From contig JAFDGP010000179.1 in NCBI GenBank assembly GCA_019309245.1, positions 1 through 5,495 on the forward strand: DNA of 5,495 nt, in the 5' to 3' direction. The stretch's first letter is position 1. Each line of letters starts with the position of its first letter. The notes beneath the pieces were generated by a model. It was not told the origin of the DNA. It saw only the letters and a list, made by a program, of their open reading frames with translations, and searched no databases. Positions 1-5,495 of this stretch are shown here, piece by piece. The translations under genes were made by a program, and so were the position numbers. The DNA comes from Deltaproteobacteria bacterium. GTDB taxonomy: Bacteria > Desulfobacterota > Desulfobacteria > Desulfobacterales > C00003060.

Positions 1-789
1 ATTATTAAAGAAAAGATTCAGCTGGTGCCCCGCGAGACGGTTGCAGCCCGACGCAAAAAGGTCATGGCTTTCTTGACGGCCTGGCAGGAGGCCTTTAACT
101 CGGGAGACCGGCAAGCCTATCTGCAGTACTACAAGCAGGAACCCAAAGACGCCAAAAGGCTATGGCAGGGTTGGAACACGATTCGCACTCAATGGGCAGC
201 CGGCGGTATGCCGTTTCGAATAGGATTGAAAAATATGACCTTGGCCCAAGGCGACACATGCATTGTCGCCCTGTTTGATGAATTCGTGGAACTGGGCCCA
301 CATTCCGCCCGGACGGGCATCAAGAAGGTCTTTTTGGAACCGGACCAGGGCTCCTGGAAGATCCTCGGCGAGCAATACCAGCCCGAAGAGATGGAAACCA
401 GCGAGATGCCCATTTTGGCGGCCCTGGCACGCCTGGACGGATACCGAAAAGACTACAAGGCCGTCACCGACCTGATCGCCCAATGGGCCGAGGCCTGGAG
501 TGCAAAGAACATTGTCCGGTACCGGGCCTGTTATGCGCGAGATTTTTATTCCAAAAAGATGGATCTGAATGCATGGATCCGGTATAAGAAGAGGTTAAAT
601 AAGCGCTACGCTTGGATCAAGGTCACCATCAAGGACCTGGAGCTGTCCAAGGACGGCGATCGCATCATCGCGACCTTCTTGCAGAAATATGAATCCAGCG
701 CGAACCGGTCGGTGGGAATCAAGCGCCTTCGTTTAAAAAGGGTTGGAGGGGCATGGAAGATTTACCGAGAGACGTGGCACGAGATCTGA
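1..789 (+). CDS. C-terminal part of a protein with tandem NTF2-like domains (probable Csd6-like L,D-transpeptidase-fold protein), 5' truncated
   Basis: The frame is open from base 1 with no stop, so the gene enters from outside the window. The GTG at 25 has no convincing ribosome binding site and is probably an internal Val. 262 residues are visible. Numbering from the first codon, there are two similar halves at about 21-127 and 154-260. Each has a helix of the type 'FLxAWxEAFNSGD' or 'LIAQWAEAWSAKN', an aromatic-rich stretch (QYY, RACY), and strands ending in a charged segment then 'GSWKILGEQY' or 'GAWKIYRETW'. This is the pattern of NTF2/SnoaL-like cone domains. From family knowledge, such domains form the C-terminus of Csd6-type proteins (H. 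pylori Csd6, an L,D-carboxypeptidase with an L,D-transpeptidase fold) and are common at the ends of L,D-transpeptidase-like proteins in Desulfobacterota. The catalytic Cys domain would lie upstream and cannot be seen, so the enzyme assignment is inferred. The end overlaps the next gene by 37 bp, suggesting translational coupling. Alternative: a stand-alone NTF2-repeat protein. Confidence 0.7.
   Translation: MIKEKIQLVPRETVAARRKKVMAFLTAWQEAFNSGDRQAYLQYYKQEPKDAKRLWQGWNTIRTQWAAGGMPFRIGLKNMTLAQGDTCIVALFDEFVELGPHSARTGIKKVFLEPDQGSWKILGEQYQPEEMETSEMPILAALARLDGYRKDYKAVTDLIAQWAEAWSAKNIVRYRACYARDFYSKKMDLNAWIRYKKRLNKRYAWIKVTIKDLELSKDGDRIIATFLQKYESSANRSVGIKRLRLKRVGGAWKIYRETWHEI
745..751 (+). promoter_or_regulatory. 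Ribosome binding site for the membrane-protein gene
   Basis: GGAGGGG lies immediately before the ATG at 753, inside the end of the upstream coding region. Spacing is unusually short: about 3 nt from GGAGG, or 11 nt from an alternative AAGGG at 737-741. A GTG at 774 in the same frame, preceded by GAGAG, is another possible start and would cut the overlap with the upstream gene to 16 bp. Either choice keeps the basic N-terminus and the membrane segment. Confidence 0.45.
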
Positions 790-1850
790 GACGGTCCCGT
801 GAGCGACGGAAATCCAAGCCGTCGGGGGCATGGACGCTTCTCCTGGTGGGCGATCTGGGCCGAATTATCTCTTTTCGTGTCTCCAAGGCGACCCTTGTCG
901 GGATGCTGGCGGCTGTTGTTGCCGTGTGCGCGTTTTCCGCTGCGGCCATGGTCTTTTATGTCGGGGCGCGACTGGAGAACAAGGCCTTGCACAAAGACTT
1001 GGTATCCGTCAATGCGGCATTGAATTTGGCGATCAAAGCCAAAGAAGACGCTGAGGTCCGCCTGAGATTGATTGCCGGAAAGACCCGGCCTGGCCAAACC
1101 GCAGCATCCGAAAAGAAAGCCTCCCCGCAAAAGAAGGGGACGCCGGCCGCCGCCCCGCGTTCAAAACCCTCACTCGTCTTGGCCAAAGCCGCGCCGAAGG
1201 CAGCCCGCCCCGCGGCAAAAGCAGATGTGCGTCGGCACGAACAGACGCAACCCAAACCCCAGTCCGCGCACCCCAAAAAGGAAAAACCAGCGGTCTCCAA
1301 GGCTCGTTCTGCCTTTGTGACGGCCGAAGCGGCCGCCCCCCGGGCGGCTGGTGAAAAACACCCGGCCCCGGGCACCACGCCGAACGCCAAGCCGGCAGCC
1401 GCCTCGCCCGGGTCTCGGCAATCCACCGAAACAGCTGAGCCGGAAGGACAGGGTTCGAAGACATCCGTTTCCGCCCAAGACCTGTTGATAGAAAATCTGG
1501 AAATCTGGTCTCAGAAAGACAAGAAGGCCATCCGGTTTCAATTCAGCCTGAAAAATGCTGGTGATCCGGGTAAAAAGATCAAGGGCTATACGTTTGTGGT
1601 CCTCAAACCGGAGGCCAGTTCTTCGGAACCGTCCCGTGGATCGCCATGGACGCCATTGAAAGAAGGGCGCCCGGAACTTTATAAAAGAGGTCAGTTCTTC
1701 TCGATTGCCCGGTTTAAATATGTTCGCGGGACCATGCCCCAGATCCAGGATGTGACCCGCTTCAAGACCGCAACGATCTATGTATACACGGAGTCCGGGG
1801 ACCTGGTCCTGGAAAAGGTCTACGACTTGGCAGATGTCTTAAGGTCATGA
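753..1850 (+). CDS. Single-pass inner-membrane protein with periplasmic linker and unrecognised C-terminal domain
   Basis: 365 residues; I do not recognise a named family for the whole protein. Visible architecture: a very basic cytoplasmic N-terminus (about 1-25, several Arg/Lys); a short segment at 27-45 (TLLLVGDLGRIISFRVSK) that looks like a beta hairpin; one hydrophobic transmembrane helix at about 47-70; a predicted coiled coil at about 71-107; a low-complexity linker rich in Ala, Pro and Lys at about 108-240; and a folded, beta-rich domain at about 241-363 (from QDLLIENLEIW to VLEKVYDLADVL). Positive charges before the helix place the N-terminus inside and the bulk in the periplasm. The N-terminal 100 residues resemble the membrane anchors of bactofilin-associated M23 endopeptidases, but the C-terminal domain contains no His or Cys and so cannot be an M23 or L,D-transpeptidase catalytic domain. 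Lying between peptidoglycan enzymes and upstream of a bactofilin, it may be an adaptor comparable in topology to H. pylori Csd5 or Csd7. That role is inference. Confidence 0.85.
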   Translation: MEDLPRDVARDLRRSRERRKSKPSGAWTLLLVGDLGRIISFRVSKATLVGMLAAVVAVCAFSAAAMVFYVGARLENKALHKDLVSVNAALNLAIKAKEDAEVRLRLIAGKTRPGQTAASEKKASPQKKGTPAAAPRSKPSLVLAKAAPKAARPAAKADVRRHEQTQPKPQSAHPKKEKPAVSKARSAFVTAEAAAPRAAGEKHPAPGTTPNAKPAAASPGSRQSTETAEPEGQGSKTSVSAQDLLIENLEIWSQKDKKAIRFQFSLKNAGDPGKKIKGYTFVVLKPEASSSEPSRGSPWTPLKEGRPELYKRGQFFSIARFKYVRGTMPQIQDVTRFKTATIYVYTESGDLVLEKVYDLADVLRS

Positions 1851-1885
1851 CGGCCCGGCCAGCGCCTGTATCATGAGAACGGATC

Positions 1886-3715
1886 ATGTTTGATATCTCC
1901 CCGCCGCCACATCCATTGATGGCCCTGCGCCGACGCCTCGGCATAGGGCTCTTGGTTGCTGTATTGCTCCTGCCGGGCACCGCCTGGGCCAAGCGCACCC
2001 ATGAGGTCTTTTTCAAGGGGACCGACTACGAGCTTCACGTATACCGGCGGTACGGACGGGAACCGGGAAGGACCCTGCTGCTGATCGGTGGAATCCAGGG
2101 CAACGAGCCCGGGGGCTTTCTCTCAGCAGACCTTTACGCCGATATGGCACTGGCCAAGGGCAACCTGATCGTGGTCCCCAGGGCGAACTTCTATTCGATC
2201 GTTTTGAACAAACGCCAGGTCAACGAAGACATGAACCGCAAATTCGGCCCGGACACCAGGACGGATTATGAAGCAAAGATCGTGTCGATCCTCAAACAGC
2301 TGATTTCGGAAAGTGACTGCCTGTTGAACCTGCATGACGGCTCGGGCTTCTATAGTCCCCGATGGGAAGGGCCGATGAAGAATCCGATGCGTTTCGGCCA
2401 ATCCATCATCGCGGATTGCGAAACATACACCGTGCCCGGCACCGGTCATACCTTGAACTTGGGGGACATGGCCCGACGGGTGGTCAAAAAGGTCAACACC
2501 CGTATCAAGGAAAAGGATTATCAGTTCAAGTTCAACAATCATCACACCCGGGAGTCGAATACCCGCCATCCGGAACAACGCAAGTCCGCCACTTATTACG
2601 CGCTGTTCACCTGCGGCATTCCGGCGTTCGGCATCGAGACCAGCAAGTCATTGCCGTTGGAGATGAAAGTACGGCATCATATCCTTGCCATCAACGCCTT
2701 TATGGAGCTGCTGGATATCATCCCCGAAAGTCCGGGCGTTTATCTGGACCCCCCGGTTATGCAATACGTGGTCATGGCCGTTAACGACAACATCCCCTTT
2801 GCCATTCCCAACGGCCACAGCCTGCGCATCCGGGAAGGGGATGTGGCCAAGATCTTTCATGTGGAGGCCAACTACAAACGTGGAATCAGCGCTGATATCG
2901 TGGGCTTCGGCACCATGAATGACATGGGAAAGCCGATCCGGATCACGCACCCCACCCAGGTTATCGTCCGAAAAGATCATCACCCCTGCGGGATGATTAA
3001 CATCGTTTTGGACCGGGGCCCGGCCCGAACCCCCACGGTATCTGCACTGCCGGAGGTCTTGTTTTTCGAAACCAGGATCAACGGTGAAAAGCAGCTGTTT
3101 ACAAACAACGCCTCGGCAAGACTAGTGCGCGGAGACCGTTTTGAGCTGGTGGATGTCATTACGAACCTGGCAAATCCTTCCGAGGTGGTGGCCAATTTCA
3201 AGGGGTACGTGGGGAACCGAAAGGTAAACACCGGTGAAGATCGAGGCTATGTGATACACACCGGCCGTGATCTGTGGAAACGCTACTCGCTTGACGGAAA
3301 GGGCAAGAAGTATCAGATCGTGGTCACCCATGGGGAGGCCGTCCTGGGCCGCCTTTTTGTGGAGCTGGTAGAGCCAAAGCTGGACTATGTCATTCTTCAG
3401 GTCAATGGAGGCTCCAAGCACTGCCTGTATCCTGGGGATTCTTTGCCCATCGATCGCAATGACACGATCAACATTGTGGATATCAAGACCAATGTCTTGG
3501 CCAATGCCGGCGTTTGCGCCTTTTTGAAAGGCCGTCGAACCAGGATCCCCATGTTCCGTGAAGCACAGACGGTCACGCCGAGTCTGGCGTTACAGGATAT
3601 GCAATATGCCGGAAATTATACGATCGAGGTCGAGCGGGAGCGGTCCGTATTCGGCTCCGTCTTGCTGGATCTTCAACAAAAAGGAGGCGGCCCACATGGC
3701 AGCGATCAAGGCTAA
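1886..3715 (+). CDS. Secreted M14/M99-type zinc carboxypeptidase (Csd4/Pgp1-like D,L-carboxypeptidase) with C-terminal repeats
   Basis: 609 residues. Residues 12-35 form a signal peptide (MALRRR, hydrophobic core, cleavage after TAWA), so the protein should be periplasmic. ATG 1919 would start exactly at this signal peptide; ATG 1886 adds 11 residues, and neither start has a strong ribosome binding site. The catalytic domain spans about 38-285. Expected zinc ligands are Gln71 and Glu74 (GGIQGNEPGG) and His150 (LNLHDG). Arg99 and Asn117-Arg118 (DMNRKF) match M14 substrate-binding positions, and Glu251 (FGIETSKS) fits the catalytic Glu. Gln in place of the usual first His is the hallmark of H. 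pylori Csd4 (Gln46, Glu49, His128, Glu222 from memory), and the spacings agree closely. Csd4 and Campylobacter Pgp1 cut peptidoglycan tripeptides to dipeptides and control helical shape. Residues about 290-590 hold three related beta-rich repeats, making the protein longer than Csd4 (about 440 residues). The gene lies 35 bp after the membrane-protein gene and its end overlaps the bactofilin start by 20 bp. Substrate is inferred from homology. Confidence 0.85.
   Translation: MFDISPPPHPLMALRRRLGIGLLVAVLLLPGTAWAKRTHEVFFKGTDYELHVYRRYGREPGRTLLLIGGIQGNEPGGFLSADLYADMALAKGNLIVVPRANFYSIVLNKRQVNEDMNRKFGPDTRTDYEAKIVSILKQLISESDCLLNLHDGSGFYSPRWEGPMKNPMRFGQSIIADCETYTVPGTGHTLNLGDMARRVVKKVNTRIKEKDYQFKFNNHHTRESNTRHPEQRKSATYYALFTCGIPAFGIETSKSLPLEMKVRHHILAINAFMELLDIIPESPGVYLDPPVMQYVVMAVNDNIPFAIPNGHSLRIREGDVAKIFHVEANYKRGISADIVGFGTMNDMGKPIRITHPTQVIVRKDHHPCGMINIVLDRGPARTPTVSALPEVLFFETRINGEKQLFTNNASARLVRGDRFELVDVITNLANPSEVVANFKGYVGNRKVNTGEDRGYVIHTGRDLWKRYSLDGKGKKYQIVVTHGEAVLGRLFVELVEPKLDYVILQVNGGSKHCLYPGDSLPIDRNDTINIVDIKTNVLANAGVCAFLKGRRTRIPMFREAQTVTPSLALQDMQYAGNYTIEVERERSVFGSVLLDLQQKGGGPHGSDQG
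2765..3532 (+). repeat. Three diverged protein-level repeats in the C-terminal half of the carboxypeptidase
   Basis: Three segments of about 50 residues line up by eye: residues 294-342 (starts YVVMAVNDN), 391-440 (starts VLFFETRING) and 501-549 (starts YVILQVNGGS). A shared pattern is visible: an initial beta strand, a turn with Gly/Asn, 'hxxGDxxx', then 'hVDhxTN' and a closing 'xxGhG' or 'xFKG'. Copies 2 and 3 are closest (ELVDVITNLAN versus NIVDIKTNVLAN, both ending in KG). Copy 1 shares YVxxxVN, GxSLxI, xD and the closing Gly. They are probably repeated beta-sandwich or barrel domains, comparable to the C-terminal domains of Csd4. The repetition is not evident at DNA level, so the duplication is old. 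Confidence 0.55.
3681..3687 (+). promoter_or_regulatory. Shine-Dalgarno that fixes the bactofilin start
   Basis: AAGGAGG lies 8 nt before the ATG at 3696, a near-perfect site with ideal spacing. It decides the start: the same frame is open further upstream to an ATG at 3558, but that stretch is basic, lacks bactofilin similarity and sits inside the carboxypeptidase gene. The site lies within the last codons of the upstream gene, which favours coupled translation. Confidence 0.85.
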
Positions 3716-4118
3716 ATCAAAGGGGCTTTCGGTCATAGACACCGGCATCACCGTGGAAGGGACGATTCGCGCTCACGGCAGGCTCGTCATTGCCGGAGCC
3801 GTCGAAGGGACTCTACTCGGCGACGATGTGGTGACTGCTAAAGGAAGCCGTGTCACCGCCCGGGCAGAGGTGGACGATCTCGTCATCGCCGGCGATTTTG
3901 AAGGCGATGTCACTGCTCGAAAGAGTTTGACCATTTTACGAACCGGCAACTTTACGGGTAACATCGTCTGTAAAACCCTCAGCCTGGAGGCGGGCGGCAG
4001 GCTTAACGGACACGTGGAGCCGATGGATACCCCCCAATCCACAGCGCCCCCCCAGACCGAATTGGGCACCCCACTCCAAACCGATCATCCGTCACGGACC
4101 GAAAAAGATATTCCCTGA
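3696..4118 (+). CDS. Bactofilin (polymer-forming cytoskeletal protein, CcmA/BacA family)
   Basis: 140 residues, a usual length for a bactofilin. A short Lys-rich N-terminal tail (MAAIKAKSKG) is followed by the beta-helical core at about residues 13-108. The core shows regularly spaced Gly/Val/Ile turns and the family signature of repeated short strands: VIDTGITVEGTI, GRLVIAGAVEGTL, DLVIAGDFEGDV, SLTILRTGNFTGNI, SLEAGGRLNGHV. The C-terminal tail (109-140) is polar and Pro/Thr-rich. Bactofilins polymerise without nucleotide into cytoplasmic filaments, often membrane-associated, and localise peptidoglycan enzymes; CcmA does this for H. pylori helical shape and BacA for stalk growth in Caulobacter. 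Here the gene is last in a cluster with a Csd4-like carboxypeptidase and a membrane protein, which supports a scaffold role in cell shape. The start is set by a strong Shine-Dalgarno sequence and overlaps the upstream stop by 20 bp. Confidence 0.95.
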   Translation: MAAIKAKSKGLSVIDTGITVEGTIRAHGRLVIAGAVEGTLLGDDVVTAKGSRVTARAEVDDLVIAGDFEGDVTARKSLTILRTGNFTGNIVCKTLSLEAGGRLNGHVEPMDTPQSTAPPQTELGTPLQTDHPSRTEKDIP

Positions 4119-4151
4119 GCCGGACTGTCCACGACGCCCCCCTTTTTTGAG

Positions 4152-4208
4152 AAAGATAAAAAGATTTTCGTGCTTTTGTGCTCTCGTGATACTTTTTAGG
4201 GTATCTTT
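4152..4208 (+). repeat. AT-rich imperfect inverted repeat enclosing a short 8-bp-period array
   Basis: AAAGATAAAAAG (4152-4163) can pair with CTTTTT (4192-4197) and ATCTTT (4203-4208), leaving a 5-nt bulge. Between the arms lie three 8-mers in register: GTGCTTTT (4170-4177), GTGCTCTC (4178-4185) and the degenerate GTGATACT (4186-4193). I recall similar CACGAAAG-type strings with an 8-9 bp period as dispersed intergenic elements in Desulfobacterota and other genomes, but copy number cannot be judged here. It sits directly after the bactofilin gene. Confidence 0.5.
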
Positions 4209-4210
4209 TT
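4188..4210 (+). terminator. Possible weak intrinsic terminator of the shape-gene cluster
   Basis: GATACT (4188-4193) pairs with GGTATC (4200-4205), with one U-G pair and a 6-nt loop, followed directly by five Ts (4206-4210). The stem is short and AT-rich, so termination may be incomplete. The longer imperfect inverted repeat 4152-4208 could form instead. Its position 70 bp after the bactofilin stop suits the end of the transcription unit. Confidence 0.4.
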
Positions 4211-4258
4211 GGCTCCAAGCCGCCCGGGGCAGAACCAGATCCGACACCCGGCAATCTC

Positions 4259-4287
4259 TTGTGAAAGCGGGGACCCCATGGTATTAA
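4259..4287 (+). promoter_or_regulatory. Possible sigma70-type promoter for the activase gene
   Basis: TTGTGA (4259-4264) and TATTAA (4282-4287) are separated by exactly 17 bp; each box matches the consensus at 4 of 6 positions. A transcript starting near 4294 would have a leader of about 20 nt containing the Shine-Dalgarno at 4302. The match is moderate and could be chance; the GGGGACCCC palindrome in the spacer (4269-4277) is another possible site but has no recognised binding protein. Confidence 0.3.
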
Positions 4288-4301
4288 ACGGACCGATATC
4301 G

Positions 4302-4306
4302 AAGGA
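4302..4306 (+). promoter_or_regulatory. Ribosome binding site of the activase gene
   Basis: AAGGA lies 8 nt before the ATG at 4315. An in-frame ATG at 4306 would add three residues but overlaps this site and has no Shine-Dalgarno of its own, so 4315 is preferred. Confidence 0.6.
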
Positions 4307-4314
4307 TGCAAACC

Positions 4315-5495
4315 ATGTTAGATCAGTATTACATGGGGATCGATCTGGGTTCGGTCAGTCTCAACGCGGCCGTGGTAGACGCCGCCGGCCGCGTCAGGCA
4401 TACCGTATACAAGCGCACCCGGGGCCGCCCTTTGACCGTTCTGTTGAACTGCCTGGAGGAATTGGCCAGCCGGTTTGAGACTGTTTTCGGGGTGGTAGTC
4501 ACCGGGAGCGGCCGCAAGCTCATCGGGACCATCTTAGACGCCCCGGACGTCAACGAAATTGTAACCCAGGCCAGGGCGGCGTGCCATTTCCATCCTGAGG
4601 TACGAACCGTCGTAGAGATCGGCGGCCAGGATTCAAAACTCATCTTCATTGACCGGGACCGCCCAACGGGCGAGCCTGTAATCCTGGACCACACCCTCAA
4701 TGACGTCTGTGCGGCAGGCACCGGCTCGTTTCTGGACCTGCAAGCGCACCGGCTGGGCATGGACGTCAAAGACCTCGGCCCTCTTGCCCTGAGGGCCGAA
4801 CATCCCGCTCGAATCTCCGGCCGGTGCAGCGTGTTCGCCAAGAGCGATATGGTCCACCTGCTTCAGGAAGGAACCCCAAAAGCAGATATCGTCGCGGGAC
4901 TGTGTGACGCATTGACCTTGAATTTTATTACAAATCTGGGAAAAGGCCGGCCGCTTGTCGAACCGATCATCTTCCAGGGCGGGGTGGCAGCGAATGCAGG
5001 CGTGGTCAAGGCCTTTGAAAAACGATTGGGACTCGCCCCGGGCCGCCTGATTATTCCTGAAAATTTTCTGGTCATGGGGGCAGTCGGATCGGCCATCATC
5101 GCCCGTCATTCCCGGCCGACAGAACCCAGCCCCCTGAACCGGCTTATCCACGACGTGCGGCAGGCCATTGCCACGGCCAAGAGGCATCGCCCCACTACAG
5201 CCCGCCTGGCGCCTCTGGTGTCACGAAACGGCTCGAAAAAAAATGTCGACCGATACTACGATATCCCGGCCGATACCGGCGAGGTGTACCTGGGGGTTGA
5301 CGTTGGAGCGGTGAGCACCAATATCGTTTTGATTGATTCCCAGGGTGTATTAAGAGCCAAGCAATACTGGTACACCCGGGGCGAGGCGATTGAAACCGTC
5401 CGGCGGGGCCTGGCAGAGATGGGAGACAGGGCCGACGGGCGGGTGCGTGTATGTGGCGTCGGGGTCACCGGAAGCGGGCGGTATTTCATTGGAGA
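4315..5495 (+). CDS. Acyl-CoA dehydratase activase (BadF/BadG/BcrA/BcrD/HgdC ATPase family), multi-domain, 3' truncated
   Basis: 393 codons are visible and the frame runs off the window. The first ASKHA-type ATPase module (residues about 5-266) has the phosphate-1 loop GIDLGSVSLN (8-17), VTGSGR (62-67), GGQDSK (103-108), NDVCAAGTGSFLD (129-141), CSVFAKSD (171-178) and GGVAAN (222-227). Cys132 and Cys171 correspond to the two Cys per subunit that hold the bridging [4Fe-4S] cluster in HgdC-type activators, with the same 39-residue spacing. A linker at about 267-322 leads to a second module that begins again with YLGVDVGAVSTN (325-336) and VTGSGRYFIG (384-393). Such activases use ATP hydrolysis to push one electron into 2-hydroxyacyl-CoA dehydratases or benzoyl-CoA reductases. 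Tandem activase modules are typical of long fusion proteins (often over 1000 residues) that carry dehydratase-like domains downstream, but that part is not visible. The substrate is unknown. A 196-bp gap with possible terminator and promoter separates it from the shape genes. Confidence 0.92.
   Translation, partial: MLDQYYMGIDLGSVSLNAAVVDAAGRVRHTVYKRTRGRPLTVLLNCLEELASRFETVFGVVVTGSGRKLIGTILDAPDVNEIVTQARAACHFHPEVRTVVEIGGQDSKLIFIDRDRPTGEPVILDHTLNDVCAAGTGSFLDLQAHRLGMDVKDLGPLALRAEHPARISGRCSVFAKSDMVHLLQEGTPKADIVAGLCDALTLNFITNLGKGRPLVEPIIFQGGVAANAGVVKAFEKRLGLAPGRLIIPENFLVMGAVGSAIIARHSRPTEPSPLNRLIHDVRQAIATAKRHRPTTARLAPLVSRNGSKKNVDRYYDIPADTGEVYLGVDVGAVSTNIVLIDSQGVLRAKQYWYTRGEAIETVRRGLAEMGDRADGRVRVCGVGVTGSGRYFIG

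Noticed and set aside
25..27. GTG as the true start of the first gene
   Set aside because: The frame stays open to base 1 and no Shine-Dalgarno precedes it; NTF2-like tandem domains of this type usually end a longer protein.
956..1541. Several long minus-strand open frames opposite the membrane-protein linker
   Set aside because: They are antisense shadows caused by the GC-rich Ala/Pro/Lys codons of the linker; no family features or ribosome binding sites are visible.
1847..1876. Nine-codon ORF overlapping the stop of the membrane-protein gene (ATGA)
   Set aside because: It is too short, has no recognisable product and is probably chance; at most it could couple translation to the next gene.
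3558..3695. N-terminal extension of the bactofilin frame from ATG 3558
   Set aside because: It is an out-of-frame shadow of the carboxypeptidase gene, has no ribosome binding site, and a strong Shine-Dalgarno sets the start at 3696.
4136..4148. C6-T6 run after the bactofilin stop as a terminator tail
   Set aside because: No stable hairpin immediately precedes it; the stem with T tract at 4188-4210 is a better candidate.
4003..4311. Minus-strand open frame of 102 codons across the intergenic gap
   Set aside because: It runs antisense through the bactofilin tail and the 8-bp-period repeat; its composition reflects the repeat rather than a protein.
4329..5187. Long minus-strand open frames of 170 and 184 codons opposite the activase gene
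   Set aside because: The plus strand has an unambiguous activase with all family motifs; the antisense frames show no recognisable domains.

Overview
The window looks like chromosomal DNA from an anaerobic Gram-negative bacterium, most likely a sulfate- or sulfur-reducing Desulfobacterota relative. This is inferred from moderately GC-rich coding sequence, a fused 2-hydroxyacyl-CoA dehydratase-type activase (an oxygen-sensitive enzyme class), and a periplasmic peptidoglycan enzyme. No rRNA or other marker gene confirms the taxon. All five genes lie on the + strand. There is no sign of a mobile element, CRISPR array, tRNA or rRNA.

Region 1 (1-4118) is a tight cluster of four genes: (a) the 3' end of a gene encoding two tandem NTF2-like domains, resembling the C-terminal part of Csd6-type L,D-transpeptidase-fold proteins; (b) a single-pass inner-membrane protein with a short coiled coil, a long Ala/Pro/Lys-rich linker and an unrecognised C-terminal domain; (c) a secreted zinc carboxypeptidase of the M14/M99 (Csd4/Pgp1) type with the unusual Gln zinc ligand and three related C-terminal repeats; (d) a bactofilin (CcmA/BacA family). 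Genes a/b overlap by 37 bp, b/c are 35 bp apart and c/d overlap by 20 bp, so they are probably co-transcribed and translationally coupled. In Helicobacter pylori, Csd6, Csd4 and the bactofilin CcmA belong to the cell-shape programme: Csd6 trims peptidoglycan tetrapeptides to tripeptides, Csd4 trims tripeptides to dipeptides, and CcmA is the cytoplasmic scaffold. The cluster is therefore best read as a compact cell-shape module, with gene b as the candidate link between the cytoplasmic bactofilin and the periplasmic enzymes.

Region 2 (4119-4314) is a 196-bp intergenic gap. It holds a short 8-bp-period repeat inside an AT-rich imperfect inverted repeat ending in a T tract (a probable weak terminator), followed by a possible sigma70-type promoter.

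Region 3 (4315 to the window end) is the start of a large acyl-CoA dehydratase activase of the BadF/BadG/BcrA/BcrD/HgdC family. It has one complete ATPase/[4Fe-4S] module and the beginning of a second. It appears to be a separate transcription unit with no obvious functional tie to the shape module.
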